DNA of 64,000 bases from Turnera subulata (GCA_028386065.3 JAKUCV010004387.1:1-64000); one strand, 5' to 3'; numbered from the stretch's first letter, positions 1-12,000 are shown. A program made the numbers and translations. Notes: generated from the letters alone by a model not told the origin.

Positions 1-205
1 TTCATTGTCATTTCTACTTTCTCTTCTCTTTACATTCAGTTCGCCATTTGCTCTCTTATCAATCTTCAATTTCAATATTATTTCTCTTCATTTATTTTCT
101 TTGCCATTAGATTGAATCGATTGATATCTTGCCTAGTCTCTGTGGATACGACCTTGAGTACCACGACGATTCTGTGCACTTGCAGGATTGACCACATCAT
201 GCACA
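1..205 (+). repeat. LTR 3'-end-like remnant
   Basis: Around 130-200 the text GCCTAGTCTCTGTGGATACG, followed by an ACCTTGAGTACCACGACG-like stretch and CTGTGCACTTGCAGG, closely resembles the 3' end of the Athila-type LTR seen in reverse at 52785-52865 of this window (TGGATACGACCTTGTGTGCTA... in that LTR's own sense). It probably ends near 200 at ACATCA. The 5' part lies outside the window, so the element cannot be placed further. The call rests on similarity by eye only. Confidence 0.4.
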
Positions 206-399
206 GACAACTCACTGAATTGCAAGTTACACTTATCTACAACTACAAGCAATATCATTGAGAAGTGTGTTTCTATCCGTACTCAAGGTAATTGTTTATA
301 CATTCAAAGAAAACCCCATGTTACAAATTCATAACTAATCATAGTCTAACATATTAATTAAGTTGGGGCTTTTGATGTTTTGCAAGTATACTCTTAATT
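206..399. other. Unassigned AT-rich spacer
   Basis: No reading frame, repeat or RNA gene can be supported here. It lies between the LTR-like remnant and the candidate 5' end of the Harbinger element. If that end is right, this is the DNA into which Harbinger inserted. Confidence 0.3.
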
Positions 400-420
400 T
401 AAGGGTTTTTTTGGATTAAC
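400..420 (+). repeat. Candidate Harbinger 5' TIR with TAA target site
   Basis: TAA followed by GGGTTTTTTTGGATTAAC. The expected sequence from the 3' end is GGGTGCGTTTGGGAATG, so GGGT and TTTGG match and the rest is diverged. It is placed here because it is the only TAAGGGT-TTTGG arrangement upstream of ORF1. Confidence 0.35.
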
Positions 421-1272
421 AATGGTGTATTGGTGATGATTTGGGTTTCTGTGGAAACTGGGTTCTTGTTTGAGCATGGCTATTGTGGGAGTTGGATTTT
501 TGTTCTAGCATGTTTCAGTAGCCTTATCTAATTCATCTCTGTATTTGTCCCATTTTGTCCTAAATTTAGAGAAAAATTTTGGTGCAGAGGTACTGCTTTT
601 GGTATAATATACATTTTTATTCTTAATTTTTATTCCAGGTGTTTTTAGCACATGGTCTTCAGCTTTACGAGACCAACAAAGTTACAAACAAACATCCTTT
701 ATATCAAGGTACCTGTTTGATTCTCTCTTCAATTCTAGGGATTGCAAGTTCTATTATGACTTGAGAATGTGTGGAATGTGGTTATTAAAGTTAACTTTCA
801 AGTTTCAGACCTAGATGTTTGTCTACTGTTAGTCATGCGTCCATCTTGCTCTATTGCTTTACCATTTGGATTGGAATTTATAATTGGACCTGAGGCTTGT
901 ACAACATTCCCTCCTTGCTCCATTTATACATGGTATTTTTTTTAGAATATTATTAATATATAGTATCTGATTGAACGTTTATTAGACACCTCAAGAGTGA
1001 ACGAACAGCAGTAGTTAACCAAATGTGCCAAACTTTGTTATTAGCTCACCAACTGGACAAACCAATAAATTGCCAAATATTTTACCCATTTACTCATGTA
1101 GCATTATAATTAGTTCTCTACAATTGACTCAACAACAAGTGCTCATTTTCTGGTTGCAATAACAATCATGTGTACTTCTATATTTTTTATTCTCTTTGTT
1201 TGTAGATGAATATATATAGTAGATGGCCACTGAACTTCAAGAAATGCTGTTTGGAGAGCTGTTGTGGTGAAA

Positions 1273-2162
1273 ATGTATACAGACATTTTAGTTGATCATG
1301 TAAATAAAGGAGATATGAATGGTGGACAATTCAGTACTATGGTTTGGCAAGAAATTCTAGAGGAATTAAACATGAAGAGTGGCCGTAATTATACCAAAAA
1401 ACAATGAAGCAAAAATATAACAGGTTGCGGGCCAAGCATCGAATCTTCTCTAATCTTCTTCAAACTACTGGGTTTGGATGGGATCCCGTAACTAACACGG
1501 TGACTGCTGAAGATTCTGTGTGGTGCGGATACATCCAGGTACATAATTTTGTTTTTACTACCAACTATTGTGTTATTTTTAGCCGAGGCTAATTACATGT
1601 ATATTAATAAAAAAAAAATTGTTTGCAGAGAGTTAGTCACGCAACACAATTTCGCAGGAAAGGCTGTGACCATTATGAGCTTCTTGGTATTATTTTTAAT
1701 AGAAGCACAGCCACTGGAAATCTTCATCATGCCTCTGCCAACGAACCTCCAAATGCAGAAGAAGAAAGGAGACTTGATGAGGAATATGTTAATACTGGAG
1801 TGTATGTCAATCTTGAAGATGATAATGATGATGGTGGTGAAGACCCTGTGCCCATCCATACAACTGAGAGAGTCACTCACAGTGGAAAAAAAACTATCAC
1901 TATGCCGGAATAGAAACCAAAGAAAAAAGACTCTAGGATGACTCAGTTGAATGAAGCTATAAAAGCTTATGTTGAGACTTCTAAAATAAGGCAAATGGAG
2001 TCACTTGCTAGAGTTGAGCGATACAAGTCTCTGACAGCTACTAGTTCTAATTCTAGTCCAGCGGTTGATTTTTCTATGACCAAATGCATTCAAAAATTGG
2101 AAGCCATGGATGATATCAGTGAAGAATCATTTGTCAAAGCTGTAGGAGAAGCTATGGCTTAG
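1273..2162 (+). pseudogene. Harbinger ORF1, Myb/SANT-like DNA-binding protein
   Basis: In PIF/Harbinger elements a Myb/SANT-like ORF1 protein helps the transposase bind the element ends and enter the nucleus. Exon 1 runs from the ATG at 1273 to a donor at 1538/1539, and the intron is 1539-1628, ending in TTTGCAG. Exon 2 runs from 1629 to the stop at 2160. Visible family features are the helix text around TMVWQEILEE and KYNRLRAKH, then GFGWDPVTNTVTA and the acidic spacer after FNRSTATG. Two lesions disrupt it. A net one-base loss near 1404 turns the frame into TGA at 1405, and there is a single in-frame TAG at 1911-1913, after which the same frame continues to the C-terminal KKKDSRMTQLNEAIKAY-like tail. 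The family call rests on remembered similarity to plant L10-interacting/Myb_DNA-bind_3 proteins. I am fairly sure of the family and unsure of the exact 5' start. Confidence 0.72.
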
Positions 2163-2406
2163 ATGCCGTGTCTAGTGTTTGCAGCCTTAGTTTTGAATGT
2201 CAAATATTGTGCCTTTAAAGTTGCATTATGTTTCAGTTTGTTGTTGCTAGATACTCTACAGTTGCATAATTATGTAGTTTATGTTGATGTTAGGTGGTAT
2301 CTAATTCCGTACTTATGGACTACTTGTTTAGTAGTAGAATGGATTGAACTGCATGTTGCTTGAAATGAAGCTATTGTTATTTGTTTGTATTGTTGCAGGG
2401 AACAAT

Positions 2407-2920
2407 ATGGATGATGTATCTGCAGCTAGTATGTCAGATGGTTCTTCATCAAATCACTCCTACGATGATAGTTTTGATGATATTCTTTTCCTATCTCTGC
2501 TAGACGAATACGGGAAAATTATACGTGAGAAGAATCGGGTACGAACTTCTACATTAACAGATCATCAGTTTGTTAATGAATTATTGGAAGGATCAAGTCA
2601 AGTTTGTTATAAATTATTCTGTACGGAAAAAGGCGTGCTTTATCTCATTGTGTACTGATCGCAAAAGAAAAGAGTATCTAAATGATTCAAGAGGTGTTTG
2701 CTTAGAAGAGAAGGTTGCAATGACATTATTTAAGTTAGGACATAATATTCGTCACAGAGTTGTGACGGATTGATTTCAGCATTCTACCGAAATTGTACAA
2801 CGCCATTTTAAGCAAACTATAAAAGCATTGTGCAAACTTGGGCGGGAGATTATCAAACAAGATTCAACAGAATTACCAGATCACATTGTCAATAATCCGA
2901 TGTACTATCCGTGGTTTCAG
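2407..2920 (+). pseudogene. Harbinger transposase, 5' exon
   Basis: First exon of a DDE_4-type Harbinger transposase. It starts at the ATG at 2407 after a TTGCAG acceptor-like site and encodes an acidic serine-rich N-terminus. The HTH-like region follows: CYKLF, then LEEKVAMTLFKLGHNIRHR, then the HFKQTIKALCKLG helix and NNPMYYPWFQ. That last motif normally precedes the GAIDGTH motif carrying the first catalytic aspartate. The exon ends in CAG|GTAATG at 2920/2921, a good donor. There is a frameshift near 2625 and an in-frame TGA at 2771-2773 where the family has arginine, fitting CGA to TGA decay. Its continuation begins 21.7 kb away at 24641, past the copia A insertion in the intron. Confidence 0.8.
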
Positions 2921-3008
2921 GTAATGTTAAAAATATTGTTATTGTAGAAATCACCAAAAAAAATTAATTTAATTATAATAACATATTATTTTTTCTAATT
3001 GATTAACT

Positions 3009-3515
3009 TGTTGGCCCAAAGTGGCTAAGAGGGGGGAAGGGGAGGGGGGGTGAATTAGACTTTTTGGATTAAACCCGTTTTGGTGTCTCTAATGCCAAAG
3101 TGTTTATGTGTTTGAGATTTGTGTTTAAGAACACTAATGAACAAACTAATCAGCACACAAGGAGGAAGGGTTAGAGATAATTGGACACACGATTTATAGT
3201 GGCTCGCCACGCAGGACTACATCCACTACTCAAGGATTCTCCCTTGAGATTTCTAAAGCTTCACTAACCTTGGTTTTTCATGGGTTCAACCAAAAAATCT
3301 TTAATACAAGTTTTTCCCTTAGGCTCAACTCAAACCTAAACACTCACCACAAAGCTCACCCAAGCTTTGCTTTTACACAATCACAGAATAAAACACAGAA
3401 GCTATCACTAAGTACAACTACTTTGCTTTTCCCAAAAGATTGCTTAACTAAGTATGTGAACAAGGGAAAAAGTTTCTCTCTCTCTTTTTGCTTCACTTGA
3501 TCTGCAGAGTTTTTC
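3009..3515 (-). repeat. Copia A 3' LTR, left fragment
   Basis: Matches 23466-23955 of the right LTR with roughly 5% difference by eye plus a G-run expansion at 3033-3050. Clear identity stops after TTTTTGCTTCACTTGA at 3499. The next about 20 bases may still be LTR. The rest of this LTR reappears only at 16871, so the middle part was lost when Tat1 inserted or afterwards. Confidence 0.8.
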
Positions 3516-3526
3516 TTACTAAGGAT

Positions 3527-3870
3527 ATTATCACCCTCCCATGGGGATTTTGCTAACTAAGGATATTATCACCCTCCCGTGGGGATTTTGTCAACTAAGG
3601 ATATTATCACCCTCCCGTGGGGATTTTGCCAACTAAGGATATTATCACCCTCCCGTGGGGATTTCGCTAACTAAGGATATTATCACCCTCCCGTGGGGAT
3701 TTTGCCAACTAAGGATATTATCACCCTCCCGTCGGGATTTCGCTCACTAAGTATATTATCACCATCCCGTGAGGATTTTGCCAACTAAGGATATTATCAC
3801 CCTCCCATGGGGTTTTTGTTAACAAGGATCATCTCACCTGTGTTAACTAGGGATATTGTCGCCCTCTCGT
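3527..3870. repeat. 38-bp tandem repeat, about nine copies
   Basis: Repeats of ACTAAGGATATTATCACC, CTCCCGTGGGGATTTTG and a two-base joiner, with an exact 38-bp period measured between 3555 and 3593. Later copies degrade (GTCGGG, GTGAGG, a shortened last unit). Each unit holds the near-palindrome GGATATTATC. It begins where clear copia LTR identity ends, so it may be an expansion inside the LTR or part of Tat1. Confidence 0.85.
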
Positions 3871-4440
3871 GAGGATCTCATCTCATCTCGGGGGTCTTGG
3901 GATTTTCCTGGTCCCAAGAGCTAACGGGAATCTTCCTGTGGTTCATCTACATCGTCTCAGTGCACCTCTATGTCGGAACAACGTCCCTGGGATATCTATC
4001 CTGCAATATCTTCATCCACTCTACTTTAGGGGTGTCTGCCCCTAACGATTCTCATCAATTCTTCTTCTATCTTAGGGGCATCTGCCCCTGGCGACTCTGA
4101 TCGATTCTACTTTCATCTTCGGGGCATCTGCCCCTGGCGACTCCCGTACGGCTTCAGGATTTAAAGCTCATCTGCATCTTGGTTTCGGGATGGTCTATCT
4201 CGCGGCCAGTTCTCTTCTGGGTTCATTCACAACCGTTTTTCTCATCTCCAGGCTTAGAGGGGGCGTTCTTTATGAAAAGTACGTTCAACGCTTAAGTTTT
4301 AATGAAACAGACAAACATGTTCATTATTGGGATCCGAAAATATGCACACTAGAGTTCTATTTTGGAGGAAAAGTCATTTCGGGATGCGGGGCCCGCCAAA
4401 AACAGGCGGGAAATTGAACTGCATTGTGGCGGACATGCCA
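3871..4440. other. Tat1 left-end region, no gene
   Basis: Holds three diverged GGGG-GTCTGCCCCT or GGGGCATCTGCCCCTGGCGAC repeats at 4028-4142 and then ordinary non-coding sequence. I expected the 3' LTR of Tat1 here (TGTGAATACCCGACCC...) and do not see it, so the left end of Tat1 is probably deleted. Confidence 0.45.
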
Positions 4441-4444
4441 AGAA

Positions 4445-4536
4445 GCCTGCCAGCTGTTGGCGGTCATGTGGGGTTGACTGTCAAGTCTGGGCGATCTTCT
4501 CGACAGACCGCCCGCGCTCCTGCGGGTTTAAAAACC
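4445..4536 (+). promoter_or_regulatory. Candidate promoter of the antisense PMD gene
   Basis: A TATA-like TTTAAAAACC at 4527-4536 lies about 165 bp before the ATG at 4701, followed by a CT-rich leader (CTTTCTTCCCTCTCTCTTC). Upstream, GCCTGCC...GGCGGTC at 4445-4465 and GACCGCCCGC at 4506-4515 repeat the GACCGCC/GGCGGTC motif that also lies upstream of the TATA box in all three Tat LTRs. This suggests the antisense gene has its own promoter of Tat type. No transcript evidence is available. Confidence 0.5.
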
Positions 4537-4700
4537 CCCTTTCTTCCCTCTCTCTTCTCTAATTTCGTTCAACATACTCAAAAATACCCAAAACCACTCA
4601 ACCTCTCCTCCGCATACCCCAAAGGCACTCTCCAAATCTCGCTATTCCTTCCCTTCAACTCTTACACCTCTCAACTCTTCCACATCACAAGAGGATTTCC

Positions 4701-7184
4701 ATGAAGAACTACCCCCCAAAATCTAATCCGGAAGAAAATCGGAGCCTATTGTTGAAGTCTCCTGATAAGCACATCTCCTCCCAACTCGACGAAGTCCAAG
4801 TAAGTGATTCCTATTCATCAAAGCTCATCATACTTTCATTTTGGTTGAAATTCGGGTTTATGCCCAATGTGCTTCTTGAATTCGATTTTATGCGGTGCAT
4901 GTTGTGTTTGATTGTTTAGAAATACTCCTAAGATGCCCATAATGCTTTCCTTCATGCCTAATTTACGGATTAAACACAAGAAGTCATGGATTAAAGTTTC
5001 ACCAATTGGGGGTTTAGGGTTCATGGCGAATTTGAATGATTTCAGGTGCTGTTACGTTGTCGTGAATGCATATTCCTGATGTTAGGTGACTGGGTATTAA
5101 TGGGCTTGTCCCAATTTTGGTCAATTTCAAACTTCGCCGGGACGGATTCTGTGACTTTCTTGCGTTTTAATCCGTAAATTAAGCTATACTAAGATGTTGA
5201 AAATGACGATGCTAGTATGCAATTTTACTCTCATGATGCATGTCTTGACATATGCGGTCTTTGTTTGATTTTACTGAGCCCGAGGGGGCATGAATATTGA
5301 CTTCCTGTGGGGTATCTACACAGGTCGAGGGGGACTGGCAACAGAGCCATGCCGGAGTTGCCGCTCACCTTCTCATCCGGGAACATGTCGAGAGGAACGG
5401 ATGTGTTCGAGAGATCATCGAGAAGGTCGGGTTATGGGACTTCTTCTGCACTTTTGGGGGAGACAAGGTCGATTTACAAGCGGTGTCAGCTCTAGGCCAG
5501 AGGTGGTGGGACACCACCAACATTTTCCATTTAGCTTGTGGGGAGTTGACGATGCTCCCTTCGGACTTAGTTCACATTGCCGGGCTGGTATTTGATGGCG
5601 CACCGGTCACCTTTGATCAGCAGTTGGGCATTGACCGGTTCCAGGAGTTAGTAGCGCCTCGAGCCTAAGTGGGCCCGCCATGGTGGGGTATCTCCCAAGT
5701 GGCTGCAGGACTCTTTGTTGGCCCCCTGGTTATGCGGGGAGAGTGGAACATTGGGCCCGGGGTTTGATCCTAGTGAGCTTGTGTAGGACTATTTTCGCCA
5801 CGGGTAGCAACCGGGTCCGATGCGATTTGCTGGCATCACTTGTCCATGTGGATAGGCCACGGATTGATTGGGCTTCGGCGGGCTTTGCAAACGCCTACAG
5901 AGATGACCAACTTTTCTAGGGGCACAACCAAATATTTCTATGGTTCGGCTTGGATTTGAGAGGTACATCTCCATCTTCTTCATTGTGTTACCATGCTCTA
6001 CTATCTCCCTTTCTCAAACTAACCAAGTGACCTGCGTAGGTATGGGGCCAACAGTATCTCGGGTTATCTGCCCCGAAATTGACATCTACCGAGGAATTCT
6101 GGCCGGTCTCTCTCCGCTGGGGTTCTCCAGGCCGCGGACCTCGGGTTCATGCTCATAACCGAGAATGGGCTCGCCGCTACATTGATCAAGTGGCCACATC
6201 GAATAAGGTACGTCCTCTCAATTTTCCTTCTTTTCTTCCAGTGTGTATATCTGACTTTCCCTTTATTACCCATGCGTGGATAGGTTCAACTTGACCCATT
6301 TGAGGCGTATCACAACAGGTTGGTGGACGACAATGATATTGTTCGTAACATGGACCATTCTCGATGCGTGATTTGGTATCCTGCATGAAGGTATGGTTCC
6401 TTGGGGACCGGGTTTGTGTGCAGACCTTGGGAGAGAGATGGATACCAGGAGATCCACCCCTTTCTATGCGGGATGTTTCAGAAAGAGCAGAAATCCCCGA
6501 TGAAGATGGCATTCATGAGCACATTGACGACCTGGGTGAGTTCGGTGATTATTCGGCCTTCGTCAGAACGCACCTGATGCCTCCGCTAACCACTCCAGGA
6601 GCAGAAGGATCAGTTGCTAGTGCCGGCCCTTCTCAACAAAGCTCTGGTTCTAGGAGAAGGAAGAATACCGTGGCATCTTCATCCACATCCCAGCCTATCC
6701 TCCCTACATGCGAAGCCGATTTCGAGTATATTGATGATGCTTATAGGCGTTGCCGAGTTCCCTTTTCTGAGGATCTTCCTTCCGACTTTCCTCCATTTCC
6801 GGCCGGCATCACTTCGGTACCTTCCTTTGCATTCATGTTTTATGTATGTTTTCTCTTGCCTTTATGATTTGACTGATTCTTTGTTGATGACAGCTCCCGG
6901 CAGCCGAGGCTTCCCGGCTCTGGATGTTGCTTGGCCGTGCGAAGGCGACTTTGACGGCTCAGGCTATTCGGATATGAGAGCTGACCTCCTGCGTGAGGGA
7001 AGGCGGATGTGCTCGCCCTATGCCACTACCTCGAGACCCTCGGCCCCACGGACCTGCCGTCCCTCATACTATCCCTCAGCCGGTCCCACCTGCTTCAGAT
7101 CATGCTTCGGGTTACTCCGATGATACTATCCAGGAGCGCCTCCGACCGACTCGTCAGTCCCGTGGCAGGAAGAGGCAGTCTTGA
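4701..7184 (+). pseudogene. Antisense plant mobile domain (PMD) gene of Tat1
   Basis: PMD (aminotransferase-like) proteins occur in plant host genes such as MAIN and as captured extra ORFs in Tat-lineage gypsy elements and Mutator-like elements. Exon 1 is 4701-about 4799, from ATG to CAA|GTAAGT. Exon 2 starts near 5324 after CACAG and carries the PMD core: REIIEKVGLWDFF, then ALGQRWWDTTNIFHLACGEL, TMLPSDLVHIAGL and FDGAPVTFD. Next are RCDLLASLVHVD and WASAGFANAYRD, a splice near 5960-6040, then ARRYIDQVATSNK|GTACGT (6208) and an exon from 6284 (VQLDPFEAYHNRL...). The low-complexity C-terminus runs through PSQQSSGSRRRKN to a basic GRKRQS end and stop at 7182. Stops and frame changes after PRA (5666) and near 5919 disable it. 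It is antisense to Tat1. Family sure, exon edges less so. Confidence 0.72.
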
Positions 7185-8253
7185 TCTGTGTATTTGATAT
7201 ATGCATGACCTAGACACTAGATGTGTGTACTTTCAATGAACCTGTCCTCTACTTTCTGATTCATGCGTATTTTTCTTCCCTTATTTATGAAATGCAATCA
7301 TGCATGCAATCTTTAAAAACGGCAGAGTCATGTGTCATGGGTATTGGCCTGGCTCAAGCATAGATTTAATGGGTTTTCACGAAATCACTAGGTTCTTCCA
7401 CTTCTTGTTTGAAAAAACCACCCTTGATAGCAACTTGTATTGTCAATGAGCATACTTCCCAAATTTCTCCAAACTTCATTTAGCCCTAACTTTTGCCCAG
7501 ATCGCCCTTTCGGGTTTTCAACCTAGCTGGCACGTCCTAGCTTTTGCCTAGGCCGCCCTTTCGGGTTTTCAACCTAACGGACTGATTCCCCCTCTCTTTC
7601 CTTTCCATTTTTACTTTTACTGAGGGCATGTGATCCAATGTCGGGATGGGTGGTGGAAAACTTGAGATTTTGATGGTGACACATCTGAAGGATGGCTTAA
7701 TCTTGGTCAATGGGATCAAAGGCATGTGACTTGTAGGAATTCAGGGGCAGTTCTTCAAATGCTTCAAGCTACTCCTATTTATTACTTTCTATCGACTTAG
7801 CATGGGAACCAAAATTGTTTAGACCGGACTCATCCTTGAGCTTCCTACGTACCAGTAAATTTAATATTCAGTCTTTCTAAATCTTACAAAATAATGAAAG
7901 ATACATAAAATGGCACATCAAGCCACAAAGTTCTCTTCTTTTTTTTTTCTTTTTTTTATTTTTTTTTTTCGGGGAAGAGACTTCATGAGCCAGGCACTTA
8001 ATACAAAAAACTTGGAGACAGACTTGAACTTACTGGATTAGGTCTTCGTAGTTGATTTTATGATTCCCAAGCCAAGCCAACAAATTTTCATAAGACTTCA
8101 GATTCCAAACTTCATAGGAGGTAAGAAGCATTCATTTCATGATGTTAACGAAAGGGACATCAAACACATGGTATCGACTCTTTGAGGTAAGGTTAATAAA
8201 GACACCCCTCAATCCTCTTTATTCAAAAATATGAAAGACAAACTGGACTCTAA
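7185..8253. other. Tat1 interval between PMD gene and small ORF
   Basis: No supported gene. The conserved block GAGCTTCCTACGTACCAG at 7837-7854 corresponds to TACGTAGGAAGC in element sense and is shared with Tat2 (about 30350) and Tat3 (about 63160). A long T-tract is at 7935-7970. The duplicated phrase CGCCCTTTCGGGTTTTCAAC occurs at 7504 and 7554. Confidence 0.55.
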
Positions 8254-8289
8254 ATGATGACAGAACTTCCTCCTATCCCCATAGTAGCC

Positions 8290-8871
8290 TCAAACATCCA
8301 TCTCCGTTGTCCACTCTATCTTGTCCGGATACACAAGCTTCCTCCGTGGCACTATGGTGACAGTTTCCTTTGGGTCATCTTGTTGAACCCTGATCATCAA
8401 TGTTGCATCATCAGCTTCTGGTCCATCTTCCTCACCCCTTTCCATCATCGCACAATCTTGAGATCTTGATCGTTCATCAGATCTTGACGTTTCATCCCAA
8501 TCATCCCAATTTCTTACCCCAAGTTGATCAATGAGGTCCTCAAGATTCCTCTTCGCATTCAAACTTTCCCGTGTTAGCGCCGCGTTATGGAGATGAATTC
8601 CTCTCATCACATCCTCAACCAATGCATATTGCCCCATAGCATCACGGAATTGTTTCATGGCTACTTGGGCCAGTGGCTGCCCCAACAAAACACCTCGAAG
8701 AATCGTCTCCTCCAGCTCATTCATTAAGGCTCAAAATGTTACCTTTACCACCTTCTCTTGTTCCAGGTTCCTCTCTTCATACAATGGAGATTCATCTCCC
8801 ATTGGTTCATCTGCGGGACCCATCCACATGCCCCTAGTGTTTCTTGTCTGGTCCGCATGCTCATTGCTCAT
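8290..8871 (-). CDS. Tat1 small ORF of unknown function (copy 1)
   Basis: The open minus-strand frame 8724-8290 encodes 144 residues. The same frame extends upstream to an ATG at 8871 (MSNEHADQTRN...), interrupted by a single TGA near 8736. Visible features are an N-terminal amphipathic region (MNELEETILRGVLLGQPLAQ, QFRDAMGQYALVEDV), an NAKRNLEDLIDQLG helix, an Asp/Glu/Ser-rich tail and a VPRRKLVYPDKIEW end. It is in the gag position and orientation of Tat1, between the leader/PBS and the antisense PMD gene, but I do not recognise gag motifs. The second copy at 13917-14498 keeps the frame and the same TGA. I give no function. Confidence 0.45.
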
Positions 8872-9091
8872 GATTTCTTCTTACTGTCAATGGTGAATAG
8901 GTGGGTTTCAATACTTGGAAAGGTTCAAGGAAAAGTGTGGACAACAGATGATTTAGGTAAAGGGAAAAGGAGTGTGAGGGTAGACTCTTGACTCGGCACG
9001 TTTCATTTTTAGAAATTATGCAAGATGTTATATGTGATGTATGGCGATGCGAACTTATCAAATTCTCGAAGCAACCGGGCACTAACCCAAA

Positions 9092-12000
9092 CTAACAATA
9101 AAATACTTAAACACAAGGAAATTACCAAAATACCCCTAAAACCCGGGAGACGAAATCCAATGTCAAAAACATTATCCAAAATTGTTAATAAAATGAGATG
9201 TCATAAAGAACAAAACAATTCGGCTTAACAAGCCACAAGACAACCCGGCATCCTGCCGAAACATCATCAATATCAAATCCCGGCAACCCGCCGATAATGT
9301 AATCAAAATCAATAGTGACATCTCAAATAAACCCAATGCAGCAGAAGTTAAGATAAAATATAAAATAGCAAAAGTATATGATATGCATGCCGGCTCTATG
9401 GATCCAACCGGGAAATCGAGCACAGCTACCTGCTGAGAAAACCACGTCTGTACTCCGGAAAAGGAAGGAAAGGACTGCACGCTATCTAAAGTCTGAAAAA
9501 CAACGTTGGCGATTATGTGAGTCGCCTACTCAGTGAGCAATATAAATCTAATTATGAAGGTGTGCAGATCAAGTCCGAAAGGAAAGAAGAGCAACAAGAC
9601 AAGTAAGCAACATACAACAACCAGTACTAACATGCCAAGCCAATCAAGCAAATAGTTCATTATTCTTCATCTGTTGTGTGTTAAGTTTTCTTATTATAAT
9701 TTGATAGTCAGGGCCCCTTACTGTGTGCGTCGAGCTCGGTCCCGTCTCATGAGACAACCAGGCATAAGCCCAAATAAAACCAGGCACGAAGCCCAACATA
9801 TCCATAGAGAGAGAGAGAGCGACAGAGAGAAAGAGGGAGGTAGAAAGGGGGAGGTAGAAGGAGGGAGGAAGAACCGGTCATTACAGACCCATATGCAAAT
9901 CCGCATATCACATGCTATCCCGCATGCAAACCCGAGGGGTATCACTTCCCGCTCGAACCAACCGGTCATCAGCACACAGTAGCCTAACTTCTACTGTACA
10001 TTATTCTTATTCACAAATTATGAGTTCATGTATGCCAAGAGATTGTGTTTTAACAGGGTAGTGTGATAAATCAACTCAATCCAATAACCGGGTCTCCGAC
10101 CCACAATACATCACACAAAACACCCAGAATCACACCACATGTTATAAACCATAACAATCCAAATATCCAGCTCATAAGCAAATGGTACACTTAGGCACAC
10201 AATACGGATCACAGCATGTTAGCAAACAGGCATGCAACTCAAACAAACCAATCCAACAAGCTCATGCATACAAACATAAAAAGACGTATAAAGTCACCTC
10301 AACGACGATTGTCCTGTGGAGCTTTTCCCAAAACAGATCCTCCAGCTCCTGAGGTGTTACCCGTGCCTGAATACCGGCACACACAACAAATTACAAACAA
10401 TTACAATAAAAACGTGCATGCATGTAACTATAATGCTCAACTGAGTTAAACCCGTCCCTAGTTAGCCAACTATGTAATTCCCGGGTCTAAGCCCGACATG
10501 GTGATTCTCTCACCTAACTCCGAGTATCGAGACCTAAGGTTTACCGGCTTATGCCCAACTAAGTCCGATAAGTAGTTCCCGGGCCTATGGCCCACTCATT
10601 ATGTCCTTTACGAGTTTCCGGCCTAAAACCCAATATAAGCCCAAATTCAATTTCCGGGCCTAAAGCCCACTTCCTTAAGTCCTTATTTAACCAATTATAG
10701 GATTGGGCTCAAAGCCCGTTACTTAAGTCCAAGGTCAATCCGAGCCCAAAGATTCTCGGCCTATGGTTCTACCCGTGTCGGTAAATTCCCGGTTATGTTC
10801 CACATAATTCTCGTTCTTGATTTCTACTATGTACATTATCAATATTACATAACCCAATCCGAATATAATAAGTACATGCCATGAATAACACAAATTATAC
10901 ATCAAGTATACCGTTAAATGCCGGAATCAAAACCCGAACCTTCGCCGGAATATTCCCGAGCCTCGTCGGAAAATTCCCCAGCCTTCGCCAGATTCCGTTC
11001 AACCCGCCAGAAAACACCCAAAAACTGCCACAACCATCAACAACAACACATTCACATCACCCCAAACAAAATACACAACATTCTACCACGCAGATCCTTA
11101 AAACGAATTGCAAAAGAAGAAAACAAAACGGGTCCTTACCTGGAAATTCGGGTGTCCACTGTCCAACCCAGATCTGTCACCGACCGACCCTGTTTGCAGC
11201 CTCCAAGTCCGAGGTCGCTCCTGCAGCAGCCAACCAACCGGAAACAACCCACACCGATACCAGATCCAAGGCCTCAAACAGCCAGCAACAACACTGCCAC
11301 ACATCCACACACGCTGAATAAAGCCAGTTCCGGCCAAACACCACAACAACCACAAAAACTCATTCAATTAGAACCAAGTCCAAGAAATCGAACGGAAGAA
11401 GAGAGGAACGCGGCTTACCGTTGAACGATGAAGGCGGCGGCATCCCGTGCTCACGCACTCCCTGCCTCTACGTCGCGGCGGCGGCGAGTTTGAGCTCGAC
11501 CTCAAAAGCCCCGAGCAGAAACCCGTCACCAAGAGCTCGGAACAGAAGGCGACGGTGGTGGCTCCCTCGCTTAGGCATGCGACTGCTCGAGAAAAGGGAA
11601 GAGGAAAACGGTGGTGGGGATGGCGAGAGGGAATGAGAGAGGGGAGAGGAAGAGAGAGTGAGTGAGAGAGAAAAGGAAGAAGGAGAAGGGAGGTAGGGGC
11701 GGCGGCGAGGTGGAAGAGAAAGAAAAAGAAAAGAGAAGAAGAAGAGAAAAAGAAAAGGGACCAGCTAGGGTTGGCCGCCCTAGTGGACGACCCGTCGTCC
11801 GCCTAGGCGCGGTCAACCCCTGCCTGGTCAACGCGCCCACACATGTTTTTTTTTTTTTAAACAGTTTCCAAAACGACGTAGTTTCGGGGAAACTACTTCA
11901 AAGTTTAATTCTCAACCCCGAAACCCGATTAAACTCCAACGAAAGCCGAACCCGTCATACCATCGACTTAATTCCAATATAACCAAGGTAAAATAATTTA

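Larger units (their letters stand above)
6480..9091. repeat. 2.6-kb direct repeat, copy X1
   Basis: Runs from AGAAAGAGCAGAAATCCCCG (6480) to GGGCACTAACCCAAA (9091) and reappears as 12103-14718 with only scattered base changes (about 1-2% by eye). It spans the 3' part of the PMD gene, the T-tract and the minus-strand small ORF. X1 is continuous with the PMD gene on its left and meets LTR Y on its right. Confidence 0.9.

Noticed and set aside
3527..3870. CRISPR-like array
   Set aside because: The 38-bp units are adjacent without unique spacers and lie in plant LTR DNA, so they are an ordinary tandem repeat.
9080..9092. True TG terminus of LTR Y at the X1 joint
   Set aside because: No TG-start consistent with the C LTR end was found at this joint, and the sequence before it is shared with X2, so it belongs to X.
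11571..11840. Ser/Phe/Leu-rich minus-strand frame in LTR Y
   Set aside because: Reverse reading of a GA-rich leader tract with no conservation in the C LTRs.
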